Assembly (NCBI RefSeq): GCF_000298315.2
Contig: NZ_AEYE02000023.1
Location: 1 to 64,000, forward strand
Direction: 5' to 3'
Origin: Rhizobium grahamii CCGE 502
Lineage (GTDB): Bacteria > Pseudomonadota > Alphaproteobacteria > Rhizobiales > Rhizobiaceae
DNA: 64,000 nucleotides
Shown here: one piece after another, positions 17,926-26,130 of the stretch
Numbering within the stretch: position 1 is the stretch's first letter
Layout of the letters: the number at the start of each line of letters is the position of its first letter
Program-made: the position numbers and the translations under genes
The notes under the pieces: generated by a model
What the model saw: the letters and a program-made list of their open reading frames with translations, nothing else
What the model was told of the DNA's origin: nothing
Database searches by the model: none

Positions 17926-19074
17926 CTAGGTTGCGGTGGAGGTCGCGACTTCCTTAATGATCGCGCGAGCCTGGGCGAGTGTGAGGGCGAAGAACCCTGC
18001 AGCTTCTTCCAGCAGATCAAGGGAGCAGGCACCTTCATCAAGATCTATGTTGGTCGTCAGGACCCGCGCCTTGACGTCGGTAGGCACTGGATTGAGGTCG
18101 TAGGCCGGGGACAACGACCAGCCGGCTTTGCCGAGCCACAGAAAGCCGTGATTTCTCAGGTGGTCATCGACGTTGGAAATCAGCACATTGAAGGCGACGC
18201 GGCGATAAAGCGCGTGCGCATCAGCCTTTCCCTGCGCGCCGTGTTCGGCCAGGGCGTCTACGATCTCCGGGTAGCTACCACGCTCGCCGTCCTTTGCGCC
18301 CATCATTGCCATCGCGGAAAGGAAGGGGATCCGGACAGCACCATCGCGGTCGAAGCGACGCGAGAGCATGACCTTCTTGCCGGCGACGTTGATGAGCTCG
18401 TGGACGGGTGTGAGAATGCCGGCTTGTTCAGCCAGTTGCAGAGCGATCTCTTCCCATGTCTCTATGCTGTAGTCGTCCGTTTCCTTAGGAAACTTGGCGA
18501 GCGAGAGATGACCATGTTGATCGATAACAGAAGCCTTCGGGCGCGCTCCACCAAGCGAGGAGCCAGGCGCGAAGATAAATTGGAGGTCTTCGTCGGTTTC
18601 TTCATCGCGCAGAATACGTTCGGTGATCTGAAGCAGGCGGCCGAGCTCGATGAGGGACGGGACGCCGGCACCGATCGGCGCTTGGAATTCCTCTTCTCCA
18701 ACCCAGCGGAAACGGAGCTCGCCGAGCCGTGTCTCGTCGGCGACACCAAGCAGATAGTCGCTTTCAGCCAGCGTGCGAACGGCCCGGCCGTCGCGCTCAG
18801 CCATGCGCCTTTCCGAGCGTTGCATGAGGCGACGGCCCCAGGTATCGGGTGCTGAGTCGCCAATAGAGTTAAATGTTGTGAGGCCGGCGGGCGGGGCGAA
18901 CGCTCCCCGGCTCAGTGCTAGAGCGGGCTGCAGCGAGAAGCGGTCGGGGTCTTCAAGCCAGGCACGGTCATACTCAAACAAAATCGTTTCGGCACCACGG
19001 ACGCGATTACTCCGCGCCAGCCCGATCGGACGTGTGCGGCCATGCAGGCCGAGAAGAACTTCAAAATCAGCCAT
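17926..19074 (-). CDS. hipA: HipA-family kinase toxin, cut short by an amber codon
   Basis: Ser/Thr kinase of the HipA family; E. coli HipA phosphorylates glutamyl-tRNA synthetase and induces persistence. The product has the N-terminal subdomain 1, the loop GSSLGGARPKAS, catalytic NVDDHLRNHGFLW and Mg-binding SPAYDLNP. Translation ends at TAG (17928-17926), but the same frame continues for 32 more codons (RETAKAVGARSAEINRMASA ... RRALAL) to a TGA at 17829-17827, and that tail is the normal HipA end. A single TGG to TAG change would explain it. It begins 8 bp inside hipB, so the two are translationally coupled. The kinase core is complete, so residual activity is possible. Confidence 0.88.
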   Translation of the reverse strand: MADFEVLLGLHGRTRPIGLARSNRVRGAETILFEYDRAWLEDPDRFSLQPALALSRGAFAPPAGLTTFNSIGDSAPDTWGRRLMQRSERRMAERDGRAVRTLAESDYLLGVADETRLGELRFRWVGEEEFQAPIGAGVPSLIELGRLLQITERILRDEETDEDLQFIFAPGSSLGGARPKASVIDQHGHLSLAKFPKETDDYSIETWEEIALQLAEQAGILTPVHELINVAGKKVMLSRRFDRDGAVRIPFLSAMAMMGAKDGERGSYPEIVDALAEHGAQGKADAHALYRRVAFNVLISNVDDHLRNHGFLWLGKAGWSLSPAYDLNPVPTDVKARVLTTNIDLDEGACSLDLLEEAAGFFALTLAQARAIIKEVATSTAT

Positions 19075-19402
19075 CGCGTGACGATCCCGGCGATCGCTTT
19101 GGGTGAGCGTGCTTGGGCAACTCCGCGCTGGCCAGAGACCGGCCGACGCTGTCGTTACTAATGTCGGCGACTTGGCTCAGCCCATCTAGCAGGCCGAGTG
19201 CCTGGAGGACGCCTGCATAGATGCCGATGCTAACATTGGTGTCGCCGGCCTCGATCTTTTGAAGCGTTGAGCGTGAGGTGAAGGCACGTTCGGCTACTAC
19301 CGCCATAGGCAGGCGGCGACGGCGACGTGCGTCGTGGATGTCTGCGCCCAGTTTGCGCAGCGCGCGCCGCACGGCGGCCGGAGGATTATGAGGTGTCGGC
19401 AT
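19067..19402 (-). CDS. hipB: HipB-like antitoxin, XRE-family helix-turn-helix
   Basis: A 111-residue protein with an XRE-type HTH: RRRRRLPMAVVAERAFTSRS then TLQKIEAGDTNVSIGIYAGV. Its stop codon overlaps the start of hipA by 8 bp, the standard antitoxin-toxin order, and it should both repress the operon and neutralise HipA. It is longer than E. coli HipB (88 aa) because of a ~25-residue polar C-terminal tail. Promoter presumably in 19403-19470, not resolved. Confidence 0.87.
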   Translation of the reverse strand: MPTPHNPPAAVRRALRKLGADIHDARRRRRLPMAVVAERAFTSRSTLQKIEAGDTNVSIGIYAGVLQALGLLDGLSQVADISNDSVGRSLASAELPKHAHPKRSPGSSRDG

Positions 19403-19947
19403 TTTGCCACCTTCGCACTACAGATTAACAAGATGTGTAGCACGAAGCTTACAATTATTCCAGAGGTGCGTTGATCGACCCCGAATCAAATTTCTCGTTT
19501 TGCGACCAGTTTTGCATGGTTCTGACGGTAAAATTTTGGAGCGACAAAGCCTCAACTCGAGTGCGTGGAATCGTCGGCACGACCCTACGCGGCTGAACTG
19601 CCGATTGGCCGTGTGCGGGCACGACAGGTAAACTCGGGGCCGTGCCCTTCCGACAGTCGACTTCCAAGGAATGGAAGACAGCGTCAATCCGCCCGAGCTT
19701 TCCGAAGACCTGCACAATAAGATTTTCCGGCCCCTTCAATAGGTTCGGTCTCCAGCACTACCCCCAGCGCGAAGATCCCGAAACCGTAACGCGGGAACTC
19801 GCGCGCTCGTCCTCGAGCAATGGCCGCCAGGGAGCAGATAGTTGCAGTCACTGGCTGACGGCAGCACTTGCCTTGCTCAACCTTCTATCTCCCGACAGTA
19901 TGGAGGAGTGAACCGAAGCGTCAAGCGGACGGGATCCGCCACGGCCG
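19403..19947. other. 545-bp stretch without a confident gene
   Basis: Contains the upstream region of hipBA and short frames on both strands with no recognisable similarity. Given its neighbours it is probably more decayed sequence. Confidence 0.35.
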
Positions 19948-20293
19948 ATCAGGTGGCCAGTTCGAATTCACGCCTATGTCGGGATTGCGATGCTGCTCCT
20001 GGTCATCCTTCGCCCAGCTTTTCAGTTTACGCGGGACGTGCCAGCGTCCCTCCCGAATAGGCTGCGATCCTCAGTCTCGCCGCCAAGGTGACCCATCTGC
20101 TTCTGTACGTCCTTCATTTTGCGCCTTCGACAGGCGTTGCTACCTACTATCTCGGCTACGGAACCCATGGCGGCATCCATGCCGGCGTTTTGAAGGTGGT
20201 GTCCTGGGACTGATTGCTGGTCATATCGCCGGAGCGCTGGCTCACCGGTTCTACTGGAAGACCGCCGTCGCCCGCTCCGTGACATGGAGCTGA
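19948..20293 (+). pseudogene. cytochrome b561 remnant
   Basis: Three frames carry ordered pieces of a b561-type di-haem membrane cytochrome: HAYVGIAMLLLVILRPAFQF (helix 2 with its His), a degenerate middle with YYLGYGTHGGIHAGVLKVV (His in helix 3), and HIAGALAHRFYWKTAV (helix 4). At least two frameshifts separate them and the first helix is missing. Confidence 0.7.
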
Positions 20294-20454
20294 CGCTATG
20301 TTCGTTGCCCGTGTGGCGGGCCCACGGCGGGAACTTGGGGCAGGATGAGGCGTTGAGACACAGCAGCGCATTTTGCTCGCAATAATAGGTATTTGGACAC
20401 CGCTTGAATGTGGCGACCCCGTTCACCTTCTAAAGCGTATCGAGTGGAAACAGC

Positions 20455-21123
20455 ATGATCGAGATCACGACTCTGTCCGAACTGACGATCGACGGGAAAC
20501 TGTCATTAGGGTCCAAGGCATCAAGCAAAGATCTGTTCGATTTCTACGGCGATGACCTGCGTACCTGGTTCCATGCCCACAGGGCATCGAACGACGCAAT
20601 AATGGTCGGTTCCGGAACCGTAGTTTCGGACGATCCAGAACTGACGGTGCGCCATGCCCCCGGTCCGAATCCGCTGCGCGTCATTCCATCGTCGAGCGCC
20701 AGGCTGCCTTTGGATGCAAAGCTACTCAACGACGGCTTGCCGACGCTAGTCGCCGTTTCCCGCATGGCTGAGTATGTCGACATGGCCGCCCTGGCAGCCA
20801 AACCCAATGTCGAAGTGCTCTCGTGCGGCGAGCGCTGCGTCGATCTGGTGGCCCTTATGGATATTCTTGAGGGTCGTGGCGTAAGGAGCATGATCGTCGA
20901 AGGCGGCAGCCGTCTCCTGCACCGACTGCACCAGGTGGGATTGGTGAACCGCATTATCATAAAACATATTCCAGTGATTACCGGATCGATGGAGGCTCCA
21001 AGCTACATGTGTCCCAATGAACCGGGGGGTAAATTCGACCTGAGCAGATGGCGGCTCGTCGACTGCTTTAGCAAGGATGGTGTGGCCGTGACGATATACG
21101 AGCCGAGGACGGTGAGAGCATGA
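20455..21123 (+). CDS. RibD C-terminal-type reductase (dihydrofolate reductase fold), gene 1 of the 5-gene cluster
   Basis: A 222-residue stand-alone reductase of the RibD_C/DHFR-like family; in riboflavin synthesis this domain reduces a ribosylamino-pyrimidine phosphate to the ribitylamino form with NADPH. Visible features are WFHAHRASNDAIMVGSGTVV (the strand-loop of the substrate/NADPH site), DDPELTVRH, NPLRVIPSSSARLPLDA, and MIVEGGSRLLHRL near residue 145, the nucleotide-binding turn. The N-terminal deaminase domain of RibD is absent. Its last bases overlap the next gene by 4 bp (ATGA). With a GTP cyclohydrolase homologue in the same operon, its substrate is probably a GTP-derived pyrimidine nucleotide. 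Confidence 0.87.
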   Translation: MIEITTLSELTIDGKLSLGSKASSKDLFDFYGDDLRTWFHAHRASNDAIMVGSGTVVSDDPELTVRHAPGPNPLRVIPSSSARLPLDAKLLNDGLPTLVAVSRMAEYVDMAALAAKPNVEVLSCGERCVDLVALMDILEGRGVRSMIVEGGSRLLHRLHQVGLVNRIIIKHIPVITGSMEAPSYMCPNEPGGKFDLSRWRLVDCFSKDGVAVTIYEPRTVRA

Positions 21124-22334
21124 ACGCACTTTCGCGGCAGGTGCTGTTCGATATCGGAGAACGTCTTGCAGCTCGCGCTGGCGCAGCTCCCCCGTGGGTC
21201 TATGACGTTCGTACAGATGCCGCTTCGCTTGCCACGAGTGATAACGCGGAGCTTCAGAATTACGTTCAACATCAGACGCTGATGCGAAGCTATCAAGGCC
21301 GCTATATCCTTCTTCCAGCCGCTGCGCCGAGCGAGTCGATTGTTGCGCGCATGCATCGCCATTACGATCCGCGCGAGATTTCGCGTCTCGACACCATTCG
21401 GGCTGATCTCGAAGACCTCCTGATCGCCCCTTTGGTCGAAAACGCACGTAAGACTGCAGCTGGGGAGGACTGCGCCGCTTATGTGAGCAATCTGGTCCCG
21501 GCTCTCAAGGAGTGCAAGCCGAGCGCATTCCTTGCATTCCTGGAGCAATCGCAGTCGCGCACTCACCACTACCGCAACTTCCTGATCCAATCATCGGTCG
21601 ATCTGCTGGCGGAGGCTTCCGCATCCGCATTGGGTGTCATCGGCGAATACGGCGAGCCCCAATCCGCCCTGTTTCGAATTCTCATCGACGAGTTCGGATA
21701 CGGCACACACGGCAAGAAGCACAGCGTGCTTTTTCGATCGACAATGCGCGGGTTTGAACTGAGCGAGGAATACAACACCTACTGGCCCTTATTCGACACG
21801 CCGACGCTGGAGCTACACAATGTTATTCATTTCATGTTCCAGAGCCCCCGCAACCTCTTTCTCCAGATCGGTTTTCTGCTCTACGCGGAAGCGAGCTACC
21901 AGCGGTCAACAGAAGAGCACTTCCGATATTTGAAGCGTTTCCATCATGGAGTCGATGCTCACTACTTCGGAGAACATGCCCACATCGACATTCATCATTC
22001 GGCAATGGTGGCGGATGAAGTCGTCACCCCCTTGGTCTCAAAGTTTGGGCCGGAGGTCGGAACCGAAATTGTCGTTGGAGCGGAATTGACGCGAAAGGCA
22101 TTCGAACGCTCCGGCCAACACATGCTCGAGGTGACGACGGTGTTCGAGGCAGCTGTTCGCAACGGAACAGCAGAGTTTGGAATGCGCGCGGACCTTGCCG
22201 AGCCGGGTGGCTGCGCGGTTCCGACCGAAGTCGCCCAGGCGCGACGCTGGCTTCAGGTCGGGGGGATCGGCATCATCACTGACCCCGCGGCATTCAAGCG
22301 GTTTCCCCGCTCAAGCGTCGCGCGTGAGGTTTGA
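21120..22334 (+). CDS. iron-containing redox enzyme, haem-oxygenase-like fold (HDO type), gene 2 of the cluster
   Basis: A 404-residue, all-helical protein of the 'iron-containing redox enzyme' family. The helical core carries ligand-type residues in the order expected of haem-oxygenase-like di-iron oxidases: Glu/His pairs in DEFGYGTHGKKHSVLF, NVIHFMF, YAEASYQRSTEEHFRYL and YFGEHAHIDIHHSAMVADEV. A unique ~120-residue N-terminal region precedes it. Members of this superfamily use O2 and two irons for N-oxygenation, C-C cleavage or other unusual oxidations. It overlaps gene 1 by 4 bp and is followed by a Rieske protein that could supply electrons. The reaction is unknown. Confidence 0.78.
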   Translation: MNALSRQVLFDIGERLAARAGAAPPWVYDVRTDAASLATSDNAELQNYVQHQTLMRSYQGRYILLPAAAPSESIVARMHRHYDPREISRLDTIRADLEDLLIAPLVENARKTAAGEDCAAYVSNLVPALKECKPSAFLAFLEQSQSRTHHYRNFLIQSSVDLLAEASASALGVIGEYGEPQSALFRILIDEFGYGTHGKKHSVLFRSTMRGFELSEEYNTYWPLFDTPTLELHNVIHFMFQSPRNLFLQIGFLLYAEASYQRSTEEHFRYLKRFHHGVDAHYFGEHAHIDIHHSAMVADEVVTPLVSKFGPEVGTEIVVGAELTRKAFERSGQHMLEVTTVFEAAVRNGTAEFGMRADLAEPGGCAVPTEVAQARRWLQVGGIGIITDPAAFKRFPRSSVAREV

Positions 22335-22337
22335 CAG

Positions 22338-22592
22338 ATGGGCGCGAACGCAAGCTGGATCGGCCACGACCTTCCACCCATTGTCAGAAGCGGTGTCGAG
22401 TATTTCCTGCTTTCGCACCGTGGCCAACTCTATCTCGTACCCAACGCGTGCCCTCACCGCGGCGGTCCTCTGAAGTTCGGTTACATCAACGAGAAGGAGC
22501 AGATTGTCTGCCCGATGCATCATAACGCCTATTCGATCGAACGGCTGATCGCACGCGACACCACGTTGAGACTTTGCGTGGACCCGTCATGA
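22338..22592 (+). CDS. small Rieske [2Fe-2S] ferredoxin-like protein, gene 3 of the cluster
   Basis: An 84-residue Rieske domain. Cluster ligands are visible as C-P-H in NACPHRGGPLKFG and C-P-M-H in IVCPMHHNAYSIE (Cys-x-His ... Cys-x2-His). The spacing of about 20 residues between the motifs is normal. It starts 4 bp after the oxidase gene and is probably its electron donor, or a sensor; the protein is shorter than most Rieske ferredoxins (~105 aa), ending soon after the second motif (LRLCVDPS), so the C-terminal strands may be reduced. Its stop overlaps the next start by 4 bp (ATGA). Confidence 0.86.
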   Translation: MGANASWIGHDLPPIVRSGVEYFLLSHRGQLYLVPNACPHRGGPLKFGYINEKEQIVCPMHHNAYSIERLIARDTTLRLCVDPS

Positions 22593-23176
22593 GTGTTTCC
22601 TATGGCCAGATCGTCATGGAAGAAGGGTCGTTGAAACTGGCCAACGTCGTGACGGTCAGCCGTGGCGTGTTGATCGTGCCGATACTTCTCTTGGAAAGCT
22701 ATCATCACCTCGGCTACGCTATCGCCGTTTATCTGGCAGCATCGACAACCGACCTGATCGATGGCTGGGTCGCGCGACAGTCCGGACGGGCATCGGAATA
22801 TGGCGCTCGCCTTGACGCGATTGTCGACAACTTTTTTTCGGTCGCCATCCTGTTCTTTCTGTTGCTCTCGTATCCTGACGTCGCTTCGCGCCATTGGATG
22901 GCATTGGCGGTCCTGTTCGGCGGCCCGCTCCTGTATCTGCTCGCCTCCTGGCTTCTCACGGGCAAGTTGATGATGTTCCACTTTTGGTCCGCGAAGGCAG
23001 GAGCGCTCCTCCTTTTCGCCTTGTGGCCAGTTCTGTATCTGACCGTTTGGGAAGGCGTTATCGGACTAGCCGCAGCAGTCGTCGGTATCAGCAGGATCGA
23101 GCAAATTGCCTTCATTCTGCGTGGGGGGACAAACCTCGACGCGCCCCACATGTTTGCAACAGTCGGAGAACCATGA
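22589..23176 (+). CDS. CDP-alcohol phosphatidyltransferase family protein, gene 4 of the cluster
   Basis: A 195-residue integral membrane enzyme. The signature D-G-x2-A-R-x8-G-x3-D-x3-D is present in DLIDGWVARQSGRASEYGAR followed by LDAIVDN, so the Mg2+-dependent active site is complete. Helices include VVTVSRGVLIVPILLL, VAILFFLLLSY and ALLLFALWPVLYLTVW; about six in total, normal for the family. Such enzymes swap CMP of a CDP-alcohol (often CDP-diacylglycerol) for another alcohol. The ATG at 22589 overlaps the Rieske stop (ATGA); a TTG at 22574 is possible but unlikely. In this operon it may couple the pyrimidine product, which would carry a ribityl alcohol, to a lipid: inference only. Confidence 0.88.
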   Translation: MSVSYGQIVMEEGSLKLANVVTVSRGVLIVPILLLESYHHLGYAIAVYLAASTTDLIDGWVARQSGRASEYGARLDAIVDNFFSVAILFFLLLSYPDVASRHWMALAVLFGGPLLYLLASWLLTGKLMMFHFWSAKAGALLLFALWPVLYLTVWEGVIGLAAAVVGISRIEQIAFILRGGTNLDAPHMFATVGEP

Positions 23177-24387
23177 GAAATCAAAGTCCCATTGCCAACG
23201 ACGTCTCGACGAGACAGGAAACAAACGCGTATGCAGTTGAACGCCTGTTTTCGCCGATCGACCTTTGCTGGCACGAAGCGTCGCCGCGAGAGCGAGGCCC
23301 GATCCTCGCGGGTTCACAGCCGGGACGCAACACCATCGGAGTTCATGCCGGAGCGTTCGCACCCTACAGAGCGATCGCAACAGTATCGGGAGCATTGTCT
23401 GCGTCTCATTCTCCAGCCCTTGGCAACACCAGGCCGTCCGTGAACATCGGGCCATTCCCCCAGTGGTCCGATCCAGGCAAGATCGTCGCTCTCGATCCCT
23501 GGGGCCACCGGGTGGTCGACGATTTCGCTGCTGAAATCGCATCCGGGCGAAAGGTCCAGCCGACTATCGCGGTGACGGACGGTCGGCTGATGATGCCGGA
23601 GATTGCCAATGCGCTGCGGGCGAGAAGGCTTGTCGCGGATGGGAGTATTGTCGACAGCCTAGGCGGGGTCCGGGTAACGAAAATCGCAATCGAGCCTGTC
23701 TGGTGGCTGCCCGGTATCGCCGAGCGCCTCAACATAACGGAAACGGCCCTGCGACGCGCACTGGTCGAAGCCAGTGGGGGGATGTATCCTGATCTGGTCG
23801 CCCGCCCGGAGTTCAAGGCGTTCCTCCCGCCTATCGGCGGGACGAGCGTTTACCTGTTTGGTGACCCCGTGCTTGGAAATACGGATACGAAGATTGCCTG
23901 CCGATTTCATGACGAATGCAACGGTTCTGATGTCTTCGGATCGGACATGTGCACGTGTCGATCTTATCTCGGTTTTGCCGCAGAGGAATGCGTCCGCACT
24001 GCGCAGCAAAACGGGCTTGGAATCATCGCCTACAACCGCAAGGAAGGGCGCGCTTTGGGCGAGGTCGTCAAGTATCTGGTCTATAATGCGCGGCGCAACG
24101 CCCAATCAGGTGACAGAGCCGTCGATTATTTTTCACGGACGGAGGAAGTGGCGGGAGTGAGCGACATGCGATGTCAGGAACTTGCCGTCGACGTCCTTCA
24201 CTGGCTGGGCGTCACGCGGGTGGACGCCTGGATTTCCATGAGCAATCACAAGCGCGAAGCCGTCGTTTCAGCAGGGATCGAAATCGTGAAGCAGGTGGAG
24301 CTTCCATCTAATCTGATCGGATCTGGAGCACTCGTGGAGATATCCGCCAAGAAAGCGTCCGGCTATTTCACCGAGACAGGTGCCTAA
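23173..24387 (+). CDS. Urc1-type GTP cyclohydrolase II homologue, gene 5 of the cluster
   Basis: 404 residues, starting at an ATG that overlaps the previous stop by 4 bp (the frame also runs back to 22894, inside gene 4, which is not used). Residues ~75-215 match the N-terminal domain found in Urc1-like proteins (NTRPSVNIGPFPQWSDPGKI, LDPWGHRVVDDFA). The GTP cyclohydrolase II domain follows: zinc ligands Cys in FHDECNGSDVFG and in DMCTCRSYL, and the phosphate/Arg loop AYNRKEGRALGEVVKY. The family-specific tail includes RTEEVAGVSDMRCQELAVDV and WISMSNHKREAVV. Classical GTP cyclohydrolase II opens GTP to a diamino-ribosylamino-pyrimidinone; Urc1 itself is linked to a uracil catabolic route in yeasts, its reaction unclear. 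No urc4 or uracil phosphoribosyltransferase gene is nearby. Confidence 0.87.
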   Translation: MRNQSPIANDVSTRQETNAYAVERLFSPIDLCWHEASPRERGPILAGSQPGRNTIGVHAGAFAPYRAIATVSGALSASHSPALGNTRPSVNIGPFPQWSDPGKIVALDPWGHRVVDDFAAEIASGRKVQPTIAVTDGRLMMPEIANALRARRLVADGSIVDSLGGVRVTKIAIEPVWWLPGIAERLNITETALRRALVEASGGMYPDLVARPEFKAFLPPIGGTSVYLFGDPVLGNTDTKIACRFHDECNGSDVFGSDMCTCRSYLGFAAEECVRTAQQNGLGIIAYNRKEGRALGEVVKYLVYNARRNAQSGDRAVDYFSRTEEVAGVSDMRCQELAVDVLHWLGVTRVDAWISMSNHKREAVVSAGIEIVKQVELPSNLIGSGALVEISAKKASGYFTETGA

Positions 24388-24389
24388 GG

Positions 24390-24881
24390 CTACTTTCGCT
24401 TAAACGAAAACCGTGAGGTTGTCCTGGTCTTCCCATCGACCTTGTCGATGACCGTTTGCTCAAAGCTGTTCTCGCCAGTTCGCGTTATCACCATCTGTGC
24501 AATACGATCGCCGTTGACTGGCGCGCCCCAGTTGACGTTGAGAACAAGCTTATCTCCCCGCACCGTTCCGCTTAGCTGAGCGGGTCCAGTCTTGGCTCCA
24601 GTATAAGTTCCAGTCACCCGATCATTAGCGGCCTTCGCCAATGTTAAACCGAGCGACTGATGAAACAGCAGGAATCTGCAGGTTCCATTCATCGTGGTGT
24701 TACGAGAGGTCCCATTGACGGAGACCAAACATCCCGCTGTCACATCTCCCAGTCTCCTCAGATATGCTTGGCCCGATCCAGACCATTGTCCAGACAGGTC
24801 GGTAAAGAAATCGCGCGGAAACGCTTCCGAAGGAGAAACCAGAGGTATGACAGACAGTAAGGCGATTTGGTGAAGGCGCAT
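24390..24881 (-). CDS. secreted hypothetical protein
   Basis: A 163-residue protein with a signal peptide (MRLHQIALLSVIPLVSPSEA). The mature part is beta-rich (DLSGQWSGSGQAYLRRLG, VTGTYTGAKTGPAQLSGTV, KLVLNVNWGAPVNGDRI), suggesting a small lipocalin-like or beta-barrel fold, with two cysteines that could form a disulfide. The frame opens at 24938, but the internal Met gives the proper signal peptide. It converges with the cluster above and ends 3 bp from gene 5. The IS element sits 70 bp upstream of its start and may have cut its promoter. Family not named with confidence. Confidence 0.6.
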   Translation of the reverse strand: MRLHQIALLSVIPLVSPSEAFPRDFFTDLSGQWSGSGQAYLRRLGDVTAGCLVSVNGTSRNTTMNGTCRFLLFHQSLGLTLAKAANDRVTGTYTGAKTGPAQLSGTVRGDKLVLNVNWGAPVNGDRIAQMVITRTGENSFEQTVIDKVDGKTRTTSRFSFKRK

Positions 24882-24951
24882 GGACACTCCAAAGTTGGTC
24901 AGATAACCTGCGTGGAGGTTCAAAGTTCCAAAATCCAAACGCGGGAACTAG

Positions 24952-24969
24952 CAGGCTGTTGAAAAAGGC
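24952..24969 (+). repeat. left terminal inverted repeat of the IS5-family element
   Basis: CAGGCTGTTGAAAAAGGC matches the right end at 15 of 18 positions, directly inside the CTAG duplication. Confidence 0.8.
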
Positions 24970-25026
24970 TCTAGCGCATAGGCTGTGGTCGTGATTCACT
25001 CGCTCTACTGCGATTGGAGATGATGG

Positions 25027-26130
25027 ATGCGCGGCGGCGATGTGAGGACAGGCGAACTCTTCAGCTATGTGGATCTGGAGGCTCGTGTTCGAAAGGATCA
25101 TCCTCTACGGGTCATCCGGCAGATCGTGAACGAAGCGCTCGTTTTATTGGAACAAGATTTTGCAGCGCTTTATTCACCGATCGGGCGACCGTCGATCGCG
25201 CCAGAGAAGCTTCTGCGCGCCATGCTTCTGCAAGCCTTCTATTCGATCCGTTCTGAGCGACTTCTGATGGAGCGGTTGGAATACGACCTTCTCTTCCGCT
25301 GGTTCGTCGACATCGGCGTTGACGATCCCGCCTGGGACCATTCGGTGTTTTCAAAGAACCGCGACCGGTTGCTTGAGGGTGACATCGCTGCGAAGTTCCT
25401 GGGTGCAATCCTTTCCCAACCCAAGGTAAAGCGGCTGCTGTCAACAGACCATTTCTCTGTCGATGGCACGCTGATCGAAGCCTGGGCGTCGATGAAGAGC
25501 TTCAGGCCGAAGGACGGCTCAAGGGACGATCACGGCGAACCACCATCGGATGGCGGTGGTCGCAACGTGCAAGCAGACTTCCATGGCGAAAAGCGTTCCA
25601 ACGAGACGCATGCATCAACGACCGATCCGGATGCAAAGCTGTATAGGAAGGGAAAGGGCAAGGAGGCCAAGCTGTCCTTCATGGGGCATGGGTTGATGGA
25701 AAACCGCCATGGTCTTCTGGTTAATGCTTATCTGACAAAAGCAACCGGTTATGCGGAACGCATCGCGGCTCTTCACATGATTGAACCCTTCTGCGACCGG
25801 CCACAGGCAATCACGCTTGGTGCCGACAAGGCTTATGACACAAAAGACTTCGTCAAAGATTTGCGGTCGATGAAGGTGACGCCCCACGTGGCGCAGAACA
25901 TCAATGGTCGCCGCTCGGCTATCGACGGACGCACGACACGCCATCCCGGATACGGGGTCAGCCTACGTATTCGCAAGCGCATTGAGGAGGCGTTTGGTTG
26001 GATCAAAACCGTCGCGGGGCAAGACAAGACGAAGTTCCGCGGGCGCGACCGCGTCGGATGGGCTTTCACCTTCGCGGCCGCCGCCTACAATCTTGTGCGG
26101 CTGCCGAAACTCATGACGGAGACAGGCTGA
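25027..26130 (+). CDS. IS5-family transposase
   Basis: A 367-residue DDE transposase. The N-terminal part (SYVDLEARVRKDHPLR, RPSIAPEKLLRAMLLQAFYS) is the IS5-group DNA-binding region; catalytic residues are the Asp in HFSVDGTLIEAW, the Asp in GADKAYDTKDFV and the Glu in IRKRIEEAFGWIKT. A GTG or upstream alternative start is not needed; the frame is complete. The stop overlaps the start of the passenger gene by one base (TGATG), so the two may be translated together. Confidence 0.93.
   Translation: MRGGDVRTGELFSYVDLEARVRKDHPLRVIRQIVNEALVLLEQDFAALYSPIGRPSIAPEKLLRAMLLQAFYSIRSERLLMERLEYDLLFRWFVDIGVDDPAWDHSVFSKNRDRLLEGDIAAKFLGAILSQPKVKRLLSTDHFSVDGTLIEAWASMKSFRPKDGSRDDHGEPPSDGGGRNVQADFHGEKRSNETHASTTDPDAKLYRKGKGKEAKLSFMGHGLMENRHGLLVNAYLTKATGYAERIAALHMIEPFCDRPQAITLGADKAYDTKDFVKDLRSMKVTPHVAQNINGRRSAIDGRTTRHPGYGVSLRIRKRIEEAFGWIKTVAGQDKTKFRGRDRVGWAFTFAAAAYNLVRLPKLMTETG

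Noticed and set aside
22894-23172. Extended start of the GTP cyclohydrolase II homologue
   Set aside because: The extension is the other frame of the CDP-alcohol transferase gene; the ATG at 23173 overlaps that gene's stop like the other junctions.
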